DNA of 64,000 nt from a virus (IMGVR_UViG_3300018065_000011:248001-312000); one strand, 5' to 3'; counted from the stretch's first letter, positions 1-8,469 are shown. Translations and numbers: made by a program. The notes: generated by a model not told the origin, from the letters alone.

Positions 1-168
1 GGTAAGTTTGGCTTCACAGGGACTTCTCAGCGACACGTCGCAACGCGGATCTTTCACTTGGATTTGTCAGCACAGTCGTACACGTTCACTCTTGACTACG
101 CCAGCGAAGTTGCGTGGGCTGAGTCGAGCATCTGGGACGCCTATATGACTCTGTGGAGGATGAGCTGA
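1..168 (+). CDS. Structural protein of unknown type, C-terminal end only
   Basis: Frame 1 is open from the first base of the window to a TGA at 166-168, giving the last 55 residues of a protein that begins upstream. The visible part is rich in aromatic and beta-type residues and ends in a helical stretch around WDAYMTLWRMS. Its stop overlaps the ATG of the next gene (TGATG), so the two are translationally coupled and probably in the same virion-gene operon. No family can be named from this fragment. Confidence 0.7.
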   Translation, partial: GKFGFTGTSQRHVATRIFHLDLSAQSYTFTLDYASEVAWAESSIWDAYMTLWRMS

Positions 169-1268
169 TGGCAGTCACAACCTACACCTATAGCGTTGCC
201 GACGACACGGCGAACGGAGCGGTTCACCCCCGCAGCCTGGACGCGGAGATCCGTGCCTCCACGATAGTCACCGCGTTGGACGGGATTGCGACGGCGGGGG
301 ATGTGTTGTCGATCAAGATGAAGGACGCTCTCTCGTCCTCGGATGAGACTACGCTCGACGGTCTTGTCGAGGCACACCAGGGCGTCGTGACGGTCAACTT
401 GCCGCCTCCGACCAACTCGAAGGGAGCCCCCGTTTTCCAGCCTGATTGGCGTGAAGGCTCTGCCTGCGATTTCATCACTTTCAATTGGTGCGATCGAACC
501 TCGTGGTATCCGCAGAGCACGAGAGTGACGGATGAGACGCTCGCGGACGACGGAGACGGGGTCACTTTCAACTCCGACCACGAGTACTGGATCGACGTGA
601 CTCATGGAAGGATCACGCACGAGCATCGCCTGGCGGATAGCCATGGCGTCGCGATTACCGTAGACGACGTAACCAAGACCGAAAGCTCTCCAGGGACGAC
701 GGACGGCGATTTCCAGATCGACTATGACACGGGAGTCGTGACCTTCAATGCCAGTCAGGCGGGGAAGACGGTCAAGGCCACGTACAGCTACGCCACGAAC
801 AGCGTCTTCTACGTCGAGCCTGACGAGGGGAGGACCGTCCGGCTAACGGCTGTGGAAGTTCAATTCACGGCCGACGTGGAGGTAAACGACTCTGCGGTCT
901 TCTCGGTGGAGGGGTTCGTGGAAGTGTTTGCTCCCCAACTCGTCAACGATGTTGATCCTGACTATGTGACGAGCTTTCCCACGGGCACGCGCATTCCTCT
1001 CGACAGTCCTCGCATCTACAAGACGATGTACGACTACATCGCCGAGGCGCAGAGGAGCTATCCCTCTATTCCGGCTATCGGTGGGTCGAGTTGGAGAGGC
1101 ATGGCTCAGGCTATCCATCTTTTTCGGTGGCCCTATCAGGAAGACGCAACGCGCGACCTAGTGGCGTCTCAGGGGATGCGGATCAAGATTTGCCTGGAGA
1201 ATGATGAGGTATTCGGAGGAACCATGGCTGTGGCGACTCTGTATGCGGTTTCAACAAACAACAGCTAA
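168..1268 (+). CDS. Phage structural protein with N-terminal domain shared with the next gene
   Basis: 366 residues. The ATG at 168 is chosen over an in-frame GTG at 153 because GGAGGA lies just upstream of it and it overlaps the previous stop. Residues 1-75 resemble the start of the following gene: both contain a beta-type segment, then DAEI or TAEI, and a T-T-L-x-x-(L/I)-V motif. The middle (about 130-240) is beta-rich with many Asp and Thr residues. The C-terminal half contains a segment around SFPTGTRIPLDSPRIYKTMYDY. No signal peptide or membrane segment is visible. The setting and composition suggest a virion protein, perhaps fibre, decoration or tail-associated. This is inference; the family was not recognised. 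Confidence 0.8.
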   Translation: MAVTTYTYSVADDTANGAVHPRSLDAEIRASTIVTALDGIATAGDVLSIKMKDALSSSDETTLDGLVEAHQGVVTVNLPPPTNSKGAPVFQPDWREGSACDFITFNWCDRTSWYPQSTRVTDETLADDGDGVTFNSDHEYWIDVTHGRITHEHRLADSHGVAITVDDVTKTESSPGTTDGDFQIDYDTGVVTFNASQAGKTVKATYSYATNSVFYVEPDEGRTVRLTAVEVQFTADVEVNDSAVFSVEGFVEVFAPQLVNDVDPDYVTSFPTGTRIPLDSPRIYKTMYDYIAEAQRSYPSIPAIGGSSWRGMAQAIHLFRWPYQEDATRDLVASQGMRIKICLENDEVFGGTMAVATLYAVSTNNS

Positions 1269-1279
1269 AGGAGAAAATT

Positions 1280-1882
1280 GTGGCAACGTATCACTTTTCA
1301 ATTCAGGACGATTTCCCCAACCAGAAGGTAGATCCTTCTGTTCTGACGGCGGAGATTGAGGGTTCGACCATTACGGCAACCCTCACGGGAATCACAATCA
1401 GCGAAGACGATGTGGCGATCGACTTCGACACGGAGCTTACGGGGGACGAGCAAACGACGCTCGCCACGATCGTCGGCAATCACACTGGAGAGCCTTTTCA
1501 TGAGGGGCCTCAGCGCGTCAACGTGATTGCGGAACAAACAAACACCACGACCACGTGGGAGAATGCGGCTGTGCTGGATTCTGAGCCGGTCCCAGCCGGC
1601 GACTATATTATCGCCTTTTATTACGAGTTGAAGATACAAGACACGAGCGACACGAGCGCTTGCCAAGTCGCGGTAACTTTCAACGGGTCGGAGGTTAGCA
1701 CCGGGATCTCTGGCGTTACACAATGGGATAGCCGCAGCGGGAGCGCAATTGTGGCTTTGACGGCCGGAGACGGTCCTACACTTGCGGTTCAGTGGCACCG
1801 CATCGGAACAGCGAATACAGCAGTAATTCGACGCATCCGAATGAGCCTGACGCCTCTGCACGAAGAGGCTGAAGAAGAGTGA
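1280..1882 (+). CDS. Phage structural protein, paralogous N-terminal domain
   Basis: 200 residues, starting at GTG 1280 behind the strong Shine-Dalgarno AAAGGAG at 1267-1273. Residues 1-70 match the N-terminal domain of the preceding gene, with a shared pattern of hydrophobic strands and a T-T-L-A-T-I-V motif. The remainder is a Thr-, Val- and Ser-rich beta domain that could be a jelly-roll or lectin-like fold; this is inferred from composition only. The last bases overlap the next start in GTGA, so the gene is coupled to the DnaQ-fold gene that follows. Confidence 0.8.
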   Translation: MATYHFSIQDDFPNQKVDPSVLTAEIEGSTITATLTGITISEDDVAIDFDTELTGDEQTTLATIVGNHTGEPFHEGPQRVNVIAEQTNTTTTWENAAVLDSEPVPAGDYIIAFYYELKIQDTSDTSACQVAVTFNGSEVSTGISGVTQWDSRSGSAIVALTAGDGPTLAVQWHRIGTANTAVIRRIRMSLTPLHEEAEEE

Positions 1883-2463
1883 GCCGGAGCCTGACAAATC
1901 GCTCTCTCGTATTCATCGCCACCCAGACGACTGGGTGGGATGAGGATCAGCACGAGATCATCGAGATTGCGATGATCGATGGTGGGGGTAGTACACTACT
2001 GCATACCGCAGTAGCTCCTGAGCGCATTGAAACAGCTCAACCCTCTGCCTTGGAAGAGGCGCGCTACAATGAAGGAGAGTGGGCACCCAGCCCACTCTTT
2101 AGTGGCATCGCTCAGAGCGTTCTCAGATGTCTGTCGGGATCGGTTGTAGTCGGCTACGACACTCAAGTTGACATGCGTTTTGTTCTGACGATGTTGGGCA
2201 AGAGATTCTCTGAGGAAACCTTGCAATTGGTGTCTCCTCACCGGATTGATATCGTAACGCTGGCGTGGGAACATCTTGTTTCCTGTGGTCTTGAAAGCTT
2301 ACGGTTAGAGGATATTTGCTCATTTCTGAGGATACCTTTCTCCTCGGAGTCGCCGTCAGCTCTATTCAGGGCGCGGGAAATTCGAGGCGTATATGAGAAG
2401 TTGTTGCGGGCAACTTTCTTTCAACGATGGTGGTGGCGCAGGAGATCAAATGAGACTTCGTAA
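1879..2463 (+). CDS. DnaQ-fold (DEDDh) exonuclease-like protein, probably inactive
   Basis: 194 residues, GTG start overlapping the previous stop. The layout is that of a DnaQ-family 3'-5' exonuclease: a first strand with FIATQTTGW (residues 12-20) followed by EIIEIAMID, a second motif VVGYDTQVDMRF (90-101) and a third around PSALFRAREI (159-168). In active enzymes motif I reads D-x-E-T-T-G; here the two acids are A14 and Q16. The motif III His and Asp are also absent (R164 sits where Asp is expected); D98 of motif II is kept. Most of the metal-binding acids are gone, so nuclease activity is unlikely. A structural or nucleic-acid-binding role is possible. Confidence 0.7.
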   Translation: MSRSLTNRSLVFIATQTTGWDEDQHEIIEIAMIDGGGSTLLHTAVAPERIETAQPSALEEARYNEGEWAPSPLFSGIAQSVLRCLSGSVVVGYDTQVDMRFVLTMLGKRFSEETLQLVSPHRIDIVTLAWEHLVSCGLESLRLEDICSFLRIPFSSESPSALFRAREIRGVYEKLLRATFFQRWWWRRRSNETS

Positions 2464-2842
2464 GCACGTAGGGACGATCACCACGGCGCTATTGCTTGCG
2501 GTAGCTGGCTTGCTGATTATGTGGGACATCGTGCCCGCACTGACCCCGGATCTTGGTGACACAGAGAGCGAGATTATTCTTCGGACAGCCATTCAGTACA
2601 AAGGTGTCGCGTGGGCTTTGGGTGTGATCATGGGGCATCTGCTTTGGCCAATGTCTCCGAGATGGCAGCAACGACCGCCGCTGGTCTATTGGAGTTTGTT
2701 TACAATTCTCCTTGTCTTGGTGGTGGTTTTTGTGGCGCTGCCGACCATTGCTGATGTGCTTTTTCGCTACACCGTCGTGGCATTTGTGGTCGGGTTCCCA
2801 ATGGGCCACTTCATGTGGCCGCAAGTTTCCCCGGAGAAGTAG
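2450..2842 (+). CDS. Small membrane protein with internal repeat
   Basis: 130 residues. The start is the ATG at 2450 behind AGGAG (2440-2444), overlapping the previous gene by 14 bases. Four hydrophobic segments are visible, near residues 8-25, 48-62, 74-97 and 102-118. Segments two and four carry the same signature, MGHLLWP...SP and MGHFMWP...SP, so the protein looks like a tandem duplication of a two-helix unit. It should sit in the inner membrane. A holin role is possible, but nothing specific supports it and no lysis gene adjoins. Confidence 0.75.
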   Translation: MRLRKHVGTITTALLLAVAGLLIMWDIVPALTPDLGDTESEIILRTAIQYKGVAWALGVIMGHLLWPMSPRWQQRPPLVYWSLFTILLVLVVVFVALPTIADVLFRYTVVAFVVGFPMGHFMWPQVSPEK

Positions 2843-3178
2843 ATGGCACGACACTACACGGTCCCAATTGGGTCGGACGCGGAACAGGTCGTTCGGAAAT
2901 ACTATGTGGACGGCGCAGGCGTGCCGACGCCGGGGTTGACGGTCACGTTTGCGTTTCGAGACGAAACGGGAACCGCGTTGGTGACGGGAACGCTCGATGA
3001 GGTCAACGGAGCGGTCGCTCCAGGCTGGTACAAGCTGCCTGCGTCACAACCCTTAGACATCGGCGGGATCTATACCCTGGAGTACACTCCTCCGGGTGGC
3101 TTCGCCGTCGATGCGGACACCATTTTTGTCACGTCCGTGGTTGGGAGAGCGACGACTGAATTCGTCAAAGGTGGGTAA
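2843..3178 (+). CDS. Small beta-rich phage structural protein
   Basis: 111 residues; the ATG directly follows the previous stop. The sequence alternates short beta strands with Gly-rich turns (GVPTPGLTVTFAFRDETG, then GWYKLP), like an immunoglobulin-type or carbohydrate-binding module. A similar GxYxxxxxxP segment occurs in the N-terminal domain of the gene at 13655. No signal peptide. Likely a virion decoration or adaptor protein; this is inferred from fold-like composition and neighbours. Confidence 0.7.
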   Translation: MARHYTVPIGSDAEQVVRKYYVDGAGVPTPGLTVTFAFRDETGTALVTGTLDEVNGAVAPGWYKLPASQPLDIGGIYTLEYTPPGGFAVDADTIFVTSVVGRATTEFVKGG

Positions 3179-3189
3179 GGTGGGGGGAC

Positions 3190-3450
3190 ATGGTGCCCGC
3201 AGACTTTGATATCGTCGTTGATGACGAGCGGAAGGTAGGTACGTTCGCGAATGCCTTTCGGGTTGTCGAGGAAGCAGGCCCCGACTGTTTTCTCGACTTC
3301 ATGGTCTATTCGGCTCAGGAAAGTCGCGCAGAGGTGGCTGTGAGGGTGCGCGTTAGACGCGCCTTCATGCCGGCGATTCGAGACTCCTTGGCCGAGGCGG
3401 AAGAGAAATTCTGCGACACCGTGGTGGTTGGGGAAGAGGCGATTCAGTAG
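3190..3450 (+). CDS. Small conserved phage protein, weakly DUF3467-like
   Basis: 86 residues, ATG start after a G-rich stretch. The segment with FANAFRVVEEAGPDCFLDFMVYS followed by VRVRVRRAFMPAIRDSLAE resembles the small DUF3467-type proteins, in which a strand pair ending in an LDF-type motif precedes a terminal helix. The match is by eye and weak. No metal-binding or catalytic residues stand out. The gene lies between virion genes, so a head or neck accessory role is plausible. Confidence 0.7.
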   Translation: MVPADFDIVVDDERKVGTFANAFRVVEEAGPDCFLDFMVYSAQESRAEVAVRVRVRRAFMPAIRDSLAEAEEKFCDTVVVGEEAIQ

Positions 3451-3480
3451 GCCGGAAACCTCGGTATCGTGGAGGAAATG

Positions 3481-4767
3481 ATGACCGAAACTAGCTGGAC
3501 CTGGCAGAAGGGGCACTTCTATTCGTTCCGCGCCACGCGCGACATCGCGATGCCGCATGGTGCCCCCTTCCCGACGCTCAGGGAAGATGAAATTTTCGAG
3601 TTTGACGGGACCACGTTGAAGATGGACGACGGAGAGCAGGTCAAGGTCCCGCAGCTTCAGGGCTGTCTCATGAGGCAGTGGATGGTTCCGGCGGACGACA
3701 CGGAGAGTGAGTACGTTCCCCAACCGGCAGGAGTCGAGGTCCACGCAGCGAGGCAGATGGGCAATGATCCGAGTCGAGGGGCCTCTCAGATGGTTACGTC
3801 GCATGACGACATGCAGCAGGTGGGTTCTGTCGAAGCGCAGCGAAAGGCACGGCGCGGAGAGGCAGCGCAGCCTGCGGTGACACAGGCACCAGCACAGGCG
3901 AAGACGCCGCCGAAGGCGATGTCCAAGCTGGCACGGCAACTCATTCGCGACTTCGATCTGATCGCTGCCGAGTACGGTGTGTCGAAGGCAGAGTCCAAGC
4001 CCCAGCCCAAGCCCAGACCAAAGCCCAAGGCTGCGCCGGAGCCCGCTTCGGAGCCCAAGACGCTACGTGAGAGGATGGTTGTCTCGACTCGCGAGGAGCA
4101 GGTTGTTGGACCAGCACGACCGAAGCAGCCACCCCTCGATGGTGGTCCGATTCGTGGCACGGAAGTTGTCACGGACAGCGGACGCAACTTCGCAGGAGCC
4201 GACGAACCAGCGGGGGAATTGGACGTAGGTAGTGCGAAGCCGCTCATGGTGACGGCAACTCGTACTGAGAAGGGGCAGGCGAAAGCCGGCAAGACAGAGA
4301 TGCCCGTCGAGGTCGAGGACCAAGATGGTGTTCCCATCGCCTCGCTGGGCAAGCCGAGGAAGCGTCAAGACGTGACGGACACGGCAAAGGTTTCGGAAGA
4401 GGTAGGCAAGCTCAGCAAGCCCATGGGGAAGAAGGCGAAATTCGAGGTCGTGGAAGAGAGTGCTGAGGATGCTGGCGAAGTCGTGTCGTCCGTAGAGGAG
4501 GCAAAGGAGAAGGCGGAAGAGAGGGCTGCCGCGCCGCCGATGGGATCGACACTTTCGCCCGAGATCCAGCAGAAGATCGCTGGCATCAAAATGTTCGTTC
4601 CCGACTTCGCGTGGAACCTGGACCGCCCCTGGAAGGCTCGCGTCGCCGATGCCGTGGACAACTATGCTGAGAAGCCCGACTGGATTCGAGGCATTCTGGG
4701 CATCGAGACGCCAGACGTGCAAAGGCACATCAAGACAAAACTCAAGAAGGCCGGAGTCGAGATCTAG
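3481..4767 (+). CDS. Low-complexity Ala/Pro/Lys/Glu-rich phage protein
   Basis: 428 residues. GGAGGAA at 3470-3476 gives better spacing to the ATG at 3481 than to the ATG at 3478 or the GTG at 3469. Residues 1-75 form a compact domain with many aromatics (SWTWQKGHFYSFRATRDI). Residues 100-360 are disordered-looking, with Lys-Pro repeats near 180 and acidic helices near 320-355. The last 70 residues (IKMFVPDFAWNLDRPWKARV onward) look folded again. This arrangement of two folded ends and a charged linker suits a scaffold or tether. The family was not recognised. Confidence 0.8.
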   Translation: MTETSWTWQKGHFYSFRATRDIAMPHGAPFPTLREDEIFEFDGTTLKMDDGEQVKVPQLQGCLMRQWMVPADDTESEYVPQPAGVEVHAARQMGNDPSRGASQMVTSHDDMQQVGSVEAQRKARRGEAAQPAVTQAPAQAKTPPKAMSKLARQLIRDFDLIAAEYGVSKAESKPQPKPRPKPKAAPEPASEPKTLRERMVVSTREEQVVGPARPKQPPLDGGPIRGTEVVTDSGRNFAGADEPAGELDVGSAKPLMVTATRTEKGQAKAGKTEMPVEVEDQDGVPIASLGKPRKRQDVTDTAKVSEEVGKLSKPMGKKAKFEVVEESAEDAGEVVSSVEEAKEKAEERAAAPPMGSTLSPEIQQKIAGIKMFVPDFAWNLDRPWKARVADAVDNYAEKPDWIRGILGIETPDVQRHIKTKLKKAGVEI

Positions 4768-4772
4768 GGCGG

Positions 4773-4787
4773 TAGCTCCTGTATAGG
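4773..4787 (+). promoter_or_regulatory. Candidate late promoter, TAG-N6-TATA class
   Basis: TAG at 4773-4775, six bases, then TATAGG at 4782-4787. The same arrangement occurs at 8470, 29338, 35349, 36681 and 50180, always in the gap before a plus-strand virion gene. No clear -35 box is shared. The assignment rests on this comparison. Confidence 0.45.
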
Positions 4788-4811
4788 CCGCCCTTGTGTG
4801 AACGGGCGGCC
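4786..4811 (+). other. Perfect stem-loop at predicted 5' end of transcript
   Basis: GGCCGCCC (4786-4793) and GGGCGGCC (4804-4811) form a perfect 8-base stem with a 10-base loop. It starts within the predicted promoter TATA region and ends directly before the ATG at 4812. It could protect the 5' end, restrict ribosome entry, or terminate transcription from upstream, although no T-run follows. Confidence 0.6.
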
Positions 4812-5222
4812 ATGGACCCAAAACAGGCAAATACGAGCGAAGCGGGTTGGGCGCTGATCACCGAAGGAACGACAGCAGCCCGGCTGGAGGCGCATCGGCT
4901 TCGTAAACTCGTCACCCAGGCCGAAAACCTCATCAAACGGTCGGGCCACCGGGAGCATCTGTACCAACTTGCCGGTGACCTGATTATGAGCGTTCCACAG
5001 TGCCTAGGACGCCTTGAGAGGGCTTTGGACCGCACGAGCTACGCCCTCGCCAAGATTGGGGAGGACCATCTCAAGGACCGGCTGCCCATCTCAGACAGGG
5101 CCTTGGTCGAGGACGGCGTGACCCAGGCCAAACCTTTCCCCAGCCACAAGCCCAGAACATCCGCAGAGCGCGTTGCGCGCAGGTGGAAGGCCCGGAGGTT
5201 GGCCGGGGAACAAGAGGTTTAG
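4812..5222 (+). CDS. Conserved-looking phage protein with C-terminal RVARR motif
   Basis: 136 residues from ATG 4812; an earlier in-frame GTG at 4794 lies in the stem-loop and is less likely. The protein is mostly helical, with a Leu- and Arg-rich core at residues 30-95 suggesting a helical bundle or coiled coil. Residues 115-130 read TSAERVARRWKARRLAG, similar to the RVAAR(Y/W)L segments in the genes at 5223 and 49145. It ends directly before the GTG of the next gene, so the pair is probably co-translated. Function unknown. Confidence 0.75.
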   Translation: MDPKQANTSEAGWALITEGTTAARLEAHRLRKLVTQAENLIKRSGHREHLYQLAGDLIMSVPQCLGRLERALDRTSYALAKIGEDHLKDRLPISDRALVEDGVTQAKPFPSHKPRTSAERVARRWKARRLAGEQEV

Positions 5223-7307
5223 GTGGCCGATCCGAAGCGCGTGGCCGCGCGGTACTTGGCCTTCTACACGCCGCCCCCAAATGAACAATTCGGTCAGTGG
5301 GTTCACTACCTCGTGAGCCCGAAGTCCTGGCACGACTTGCCTACTCGGGATCGAGACAAGGACGACACTCACGAGCAGCCGGTTTCGGATGACACCAGTC
5401 AGGTGCCCAACAGCGATGGCGAGGTTCAAGCTGGTGATCCGAACGACAACCAGGGGCTCGACACGAGCCGTTGGCCGGTGCAGCAGTCACCGAATCGAGA
5501 GAAGCAACGACCGCTTCCGATTCCGTCAGGGCACCCGCCGCAGAGAACACGCAGTTTGATCCGTCCGGTCGTGAACGTTCCCGACGCGCCGCCGGGAAGT
5601 CGAGAGCGGACAAAGACGATCACGCCCATCCGATCGCCCGGAAAGCCTGGCAAGGAGTACGGCCACCCGACCAAGTTTGACTACAACATGCTGACGCGCC
5701 GGTATATGGAGGCGGCAGCAGTCGAGGCTGGTCTCAAGCGGCTGTTCCCGAGGCAACGACAGCGCAAGCAGAGAGGACCGGCCAAGCGCTACTACAGGAT
5801 GAGGTATCTGCGGAAGCGCAATCCGATCAAGCGATACATGCGACGACGCTATCGGAAGATCCGTCGCCGTCCGGCGTACAAGAGAGATCAGCGCTACCGC
5901 GAAATGTACCCGCGTCGGTACAAGCGCAAGCCGCCGGGCATTCGCCAGAACAAGCAACGTGCGAAGGAATGGCGAGAGAAGCGCAAGACGCAAGAACGGC
6001 GTCGAGGCGTTCCGCAGGAGCGTCAGAGGGAACGGGAGAGGGCACAACGTCAGCGGCAACGGGAGAAACGTCGAGCTTCCGAGGAGATCTGGCAGTTTCC
6101 CGCGTTGCTGGGCGATGAGATGCTGCCCATCCTGATCAACGACTTTGATGAAGAAACGGGCGAGGTCGTTTTCACATTCCGCGAGACGGGAGACGAGCTT
6201 TCGCTGCCCTTCGAAGACTTCCTCACGCAAGTCGTGGTCTACGAGGAGAAGGACATCGACTGGCTCCTCGATCTCATGGAGGAAGCGTTTGGCGAGGATG
6301 TCTGGGACATGGTGGACGAGCGTTTCGAGGAAGGACACTCTCTGGAGGCTTCGTGGGAGGATGCTGCCTGGGATCTGGAGGAAGAGTGGGATGACGATGA
6401 GCGGCTGGCTGCGTATGTGACCTTCTACCGGGTCCAGAACAAGCCAGAGAACCTGTCCCAGAACGTCCAGCAGAAGAACAAGGGAACGCCGCGCAAGGAT
6501 CCAAAGCGTAACGACTACACCTACGGACCACCGTCGCCCGGAGGCACCAAGGGCAAGGAGCCACCGACCACCTGGGTTGGTCCCATGACGAGTCAGCCAG
6601 GCATCCAAACGCCCAACAAGGACCACAAGCATCCAGGGCAGCCACACGGGAATCCCGACATCGAGAGCGGATTCCCACAGCCTGCCGTGGAGGAGCAAAG
6701 CGGGTCGGCCAAGGTCATCCCAGACGAGAACCGTGAGACCGGAAACCTGAGCTATCGGAACAAAGACAAGCCCACCCCGAGCCGGGGCTTCAAGGTTGCC
6801 CACGACAAGACGGCCGACACCATCCCGATGATCCGTCGCCGTTGCGAGAAGGCAATCATCACCAAGTCGAAGGGCTACGCGCCTCAGTATATTGGCTACG
6901 AGCCCGGTCGAAAGGTGTTCAAATTCAAGACCGGGGACTGGGAGCAGTGGATTCGGGTCATGCCCGAGCCCAAAAGCAAGGCGAGGAACCTCATCAACAT
7001 GCCGGTTCGGGTTCGATGCTCCTGTCCGTTTCATCGTTGGCAAGGCCCCGAGCATTGGGGCGTCGAGCACGACTACCAGTATGGAAAGCTGGAAGGAACG
7101 GCGGCTTTCCCGTACATCCGAGATCCCGAGTTTCGTCACGCAGCCTGCAAGCACTTGGTGGCGGTTTTCGACTACATCAAGGCGACCAAGCTGAAGATCC
7201 CCGAGCCGGCAAGGAAGGTTGGTCGGTATTTGCTCGATAGTAGCGAGAATTACAGATCCCCGAGTGCTCGTCGCGTGGCGGCAAAACGGCTCGGAAAACA
7301 CATATAG
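5223..7307 (+). CDS. Large Arg-rich phage protein with C-terminal SWIM-type zinc finger
   Basis: 694 residues, GTG start immediately after the previous stop. It begins MADPKRVAARYLAFY and ends SARRVAAKRLGKHI, two copies of a motif also seen in neighbouring genes. Residues 155-290 are extremely basic (many Arg, Lys and Tyr), then 295-395 are strongly acidic. Near residues 595-650 a C-x-C-P-F-H segment is followed by A-C-K-H-L, the C-x-C...C-x-H pattern of SWIM zinc fingers, which usually bind DNA or protein. The Arg-rich block may contact DNA or RNA. The setting among virion genes suggests a packaged or head-associated protein; the exact role is unknown. Confidence 0.8.
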   Translation: MADPKRVAARYLAFYTPPPNEQFGQWVHYLVSPKSWHDLPTRDRDKDDTHEQPVSDDTSQVPNSDGEVQAGDPNDNQGLDTSRWPVQQSPNREKQRPLPIPSGHPPQRTRSLIRPVVNVPDAPPGSRERTKTITPIRSPGKPGKEYGHPTKFDYNMLTRRYMEAAAVEAGLKRLFPRQRQRKQRGPAKRYYRMRYLRKRNPIKRYMRRRYRKIRRRPAYKRDQRYREMYPRRYKRKPPGIRQNKQRAKEWREKRKTQERRRGVPQERQRERERAQRQRQREKRRASEEIWQFPALLGDEMLPILINDFDEETGEVVFTFRETGDELSLPFEDFLTQVVVYEEKDIDWLLDLMEEAFGEDVWDMVDERFEEGHSLEASWEDAAWDLEEEWDDDERLAAYVTFYRVQNKPENLSQNVQQKNKGTPRKDPKRNDYTYGPPSPGGTKGKEPPTTWVGPMTSQPGIQTPNKDHKHPGQPHGNPDIESGFPQPAVEEQSGSAKVIPDENRETGNLSYRNKDKPTPSRGFKVAHDKTADTIPMIRRRCEKAIITKSKGYAPQYIGYEPGRKVFKFKTGDWEQWIRVMPEPKSKARNLINMPVRVRCSCPFHRWQGPEHWGVEHDYQYGKLEGTAAFPYIRDPEFRHAACKHLVAVFDYIKATKLKIPEPARKVGRYLLDSSENYRSPSARRVAAKRLGKHI

Positions 7308-7318
7308 GAACAGATCAG

Positions 7319-7705
7319 ATGCCCGTCTACCAGTACGAATGTCAAAGCTGCAAGATGCAGTTTGAAGCAACGGCGAAGATCGATGAACGGAAAGCTCCAC
7401 AGGAGTGTCCCGGCTGTGGTTCGTGGGATTCCAAGAACATCATCACGGCCGTGGGTCTGAATTTTCCAGGCGACGATTGGGCGACCAAGAACAATCGCAT
7501 CGCCGGACAGATGAAAGAGAAGAACGCTCGGCTCCACGAGAAAGAGCAAGAGTATGGCCGGAGCGGTCAGGTCCCGAAGCTGATGCCCAACGTCGGCGGA
7601 GAACAGGTCGATAGCTGGTCCGAGGCTTCAAAGCTCGCCAAGAGCAAGGGAAAAGATTCTTCGGGGTACGACCGGCTCGCTCGTAAAGAGGAGAAGGCAT
7701 CATGA
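7319..7705 (+). CDS. FmdB-type zinc-ribbon protein
   Basis: 128 residues, ATG 7319. The start MPVYQYEC is the hallmark of FmdB-type zinc ribbons, with C8, C11, C30 and C33 as probable zinc ligands. Residues 60-128 are a charged helical tail with many Lys, Glu and Ser. The gene at 36722 is a paralogue with identical Cys spacing. Phages often carry such proteins next to structural genes, but their role is not established. The stop overlaps the next ATG (ATGA). Confidence 0.85.
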   Translation: MPVYQYECQSCKMQFEATAKIDERKAPQECPGCGSWDSKNIITAVGLNFPGDDWATKNNRIAGQMKEKNARLHEKEQEYGRSGQVPKLMPNVGGEQVDSWSEASKLAKSKGKDSSGYDRLARKEEKAS

Positions 7706-8448
7706 CGGACGTGTTTCCTTTGGTTGTCGAGCGGGCGAAGAACTACGCCTCTCTGTACTTCAACAATCAAGACGGCGTTCTCTCGTATCGACTGCGCGCA
7801 TCGAACACCCTGAACGATGCCTACGTCGGGGCCAACCTGAGCCCTCACAATGGAGTCGTGGGGGTGAATGGGACGGAGATCCTGTTCGCTGTGAATCAGG
7901 GACAGTTTTTCCGGTCGCACGGAATCCGGCAGCGTGGGTTGGGGCTCGTTGATGAGTCGTACCGCAATCAGACGCGCCTGATCTACGATCCTGACGAGTA
8001 CTACAACCCGCCCACCACGAAGGCCACTCCGCCAGACAAGGACATCGCTTTTCTGAGAGTCCAGACGGCTACCGTTGCCTCGGGTGGGGTCTACGGGACG
8101 GAAGGCCCGATCCTGATTCTCCAAAGTCCGACGTTTGCGGTGGTTCCGCGACCTGCGCTGTCCCTGTATGGAACAGCCCCGAACGTGGGTGCGGTGCCGG
8201 GAGGCATGCCGCCGCCGGATTCGCTGGAATTCCGAGTCCCGTTCTACGGGGACAGCCTGGTTGTCACGAACCACGATGCGGGCATCCCCTTGCTTCTATC
8301 GATGGGCAGGGACGTGCCCTTTATGCAGGTCGATCCCCAGCAAAACTGGACCCATACCTCGGGTCAGAAGGATTCCCTGGTTCTTGCAGGGTCGGGAGGA
8401 AACCCCAATTTCTCCGTGCTGATCTCCACCGTCCAGGGAGCGCGCTAA
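7702..8448 (+). CDS. Phage structural protein, beta-rich
   Basis: 248 residues, ATGA overlap with the zinc-ribbon gene. Composition is typical of a virion protein: many Val, Thr, Gly and Pro residues, no membrane segment and no charged low-complexity stretch. It contains the segments RLRASNTLNDAYVGANL near the start and VPFYGDSLVVTNHDAGIPLLL near residue 190. It directly precedes the three-paralogue cluster and could be a capsid decoration or tail-fibre adaptor. The family was not recognised. Confidence 0.8.
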   Translation: MTDVFPLVVERAKNYASLYFNNQDGVLSYRLRASNTLNDAYVGANLSPHNGVVGVNGTEILFAVNQGQFFRSHGIRQRGLGLVDESYRNQTRLIYDPDEYYNPPTTKATPPDKDIAFLRVQTATVASGGVYGTEGPILILQSPTFAVVPRPALSLYGTAPNVGAVPGGMPPPDSLEFRVPFYGDSLVVTNHDAGIPLLLSMGRDVPFMQVDPQQNWTHTSGQKDSLVLAGSGGNPNFSVLISTVQGAR

Positions 8449-8469
8449 AACCGCGCGCGAGGTGCGCAA

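Noticed and set aside
5526-7400. Minus-strand open frame of 624 codons opposite the SWIM-finger gene
   Set aside because: It mirrors a GC-rich plus-strand gene; the translation is Leu/Arg-rich without domains, and the plus frame has a zinc motif and proper starts.
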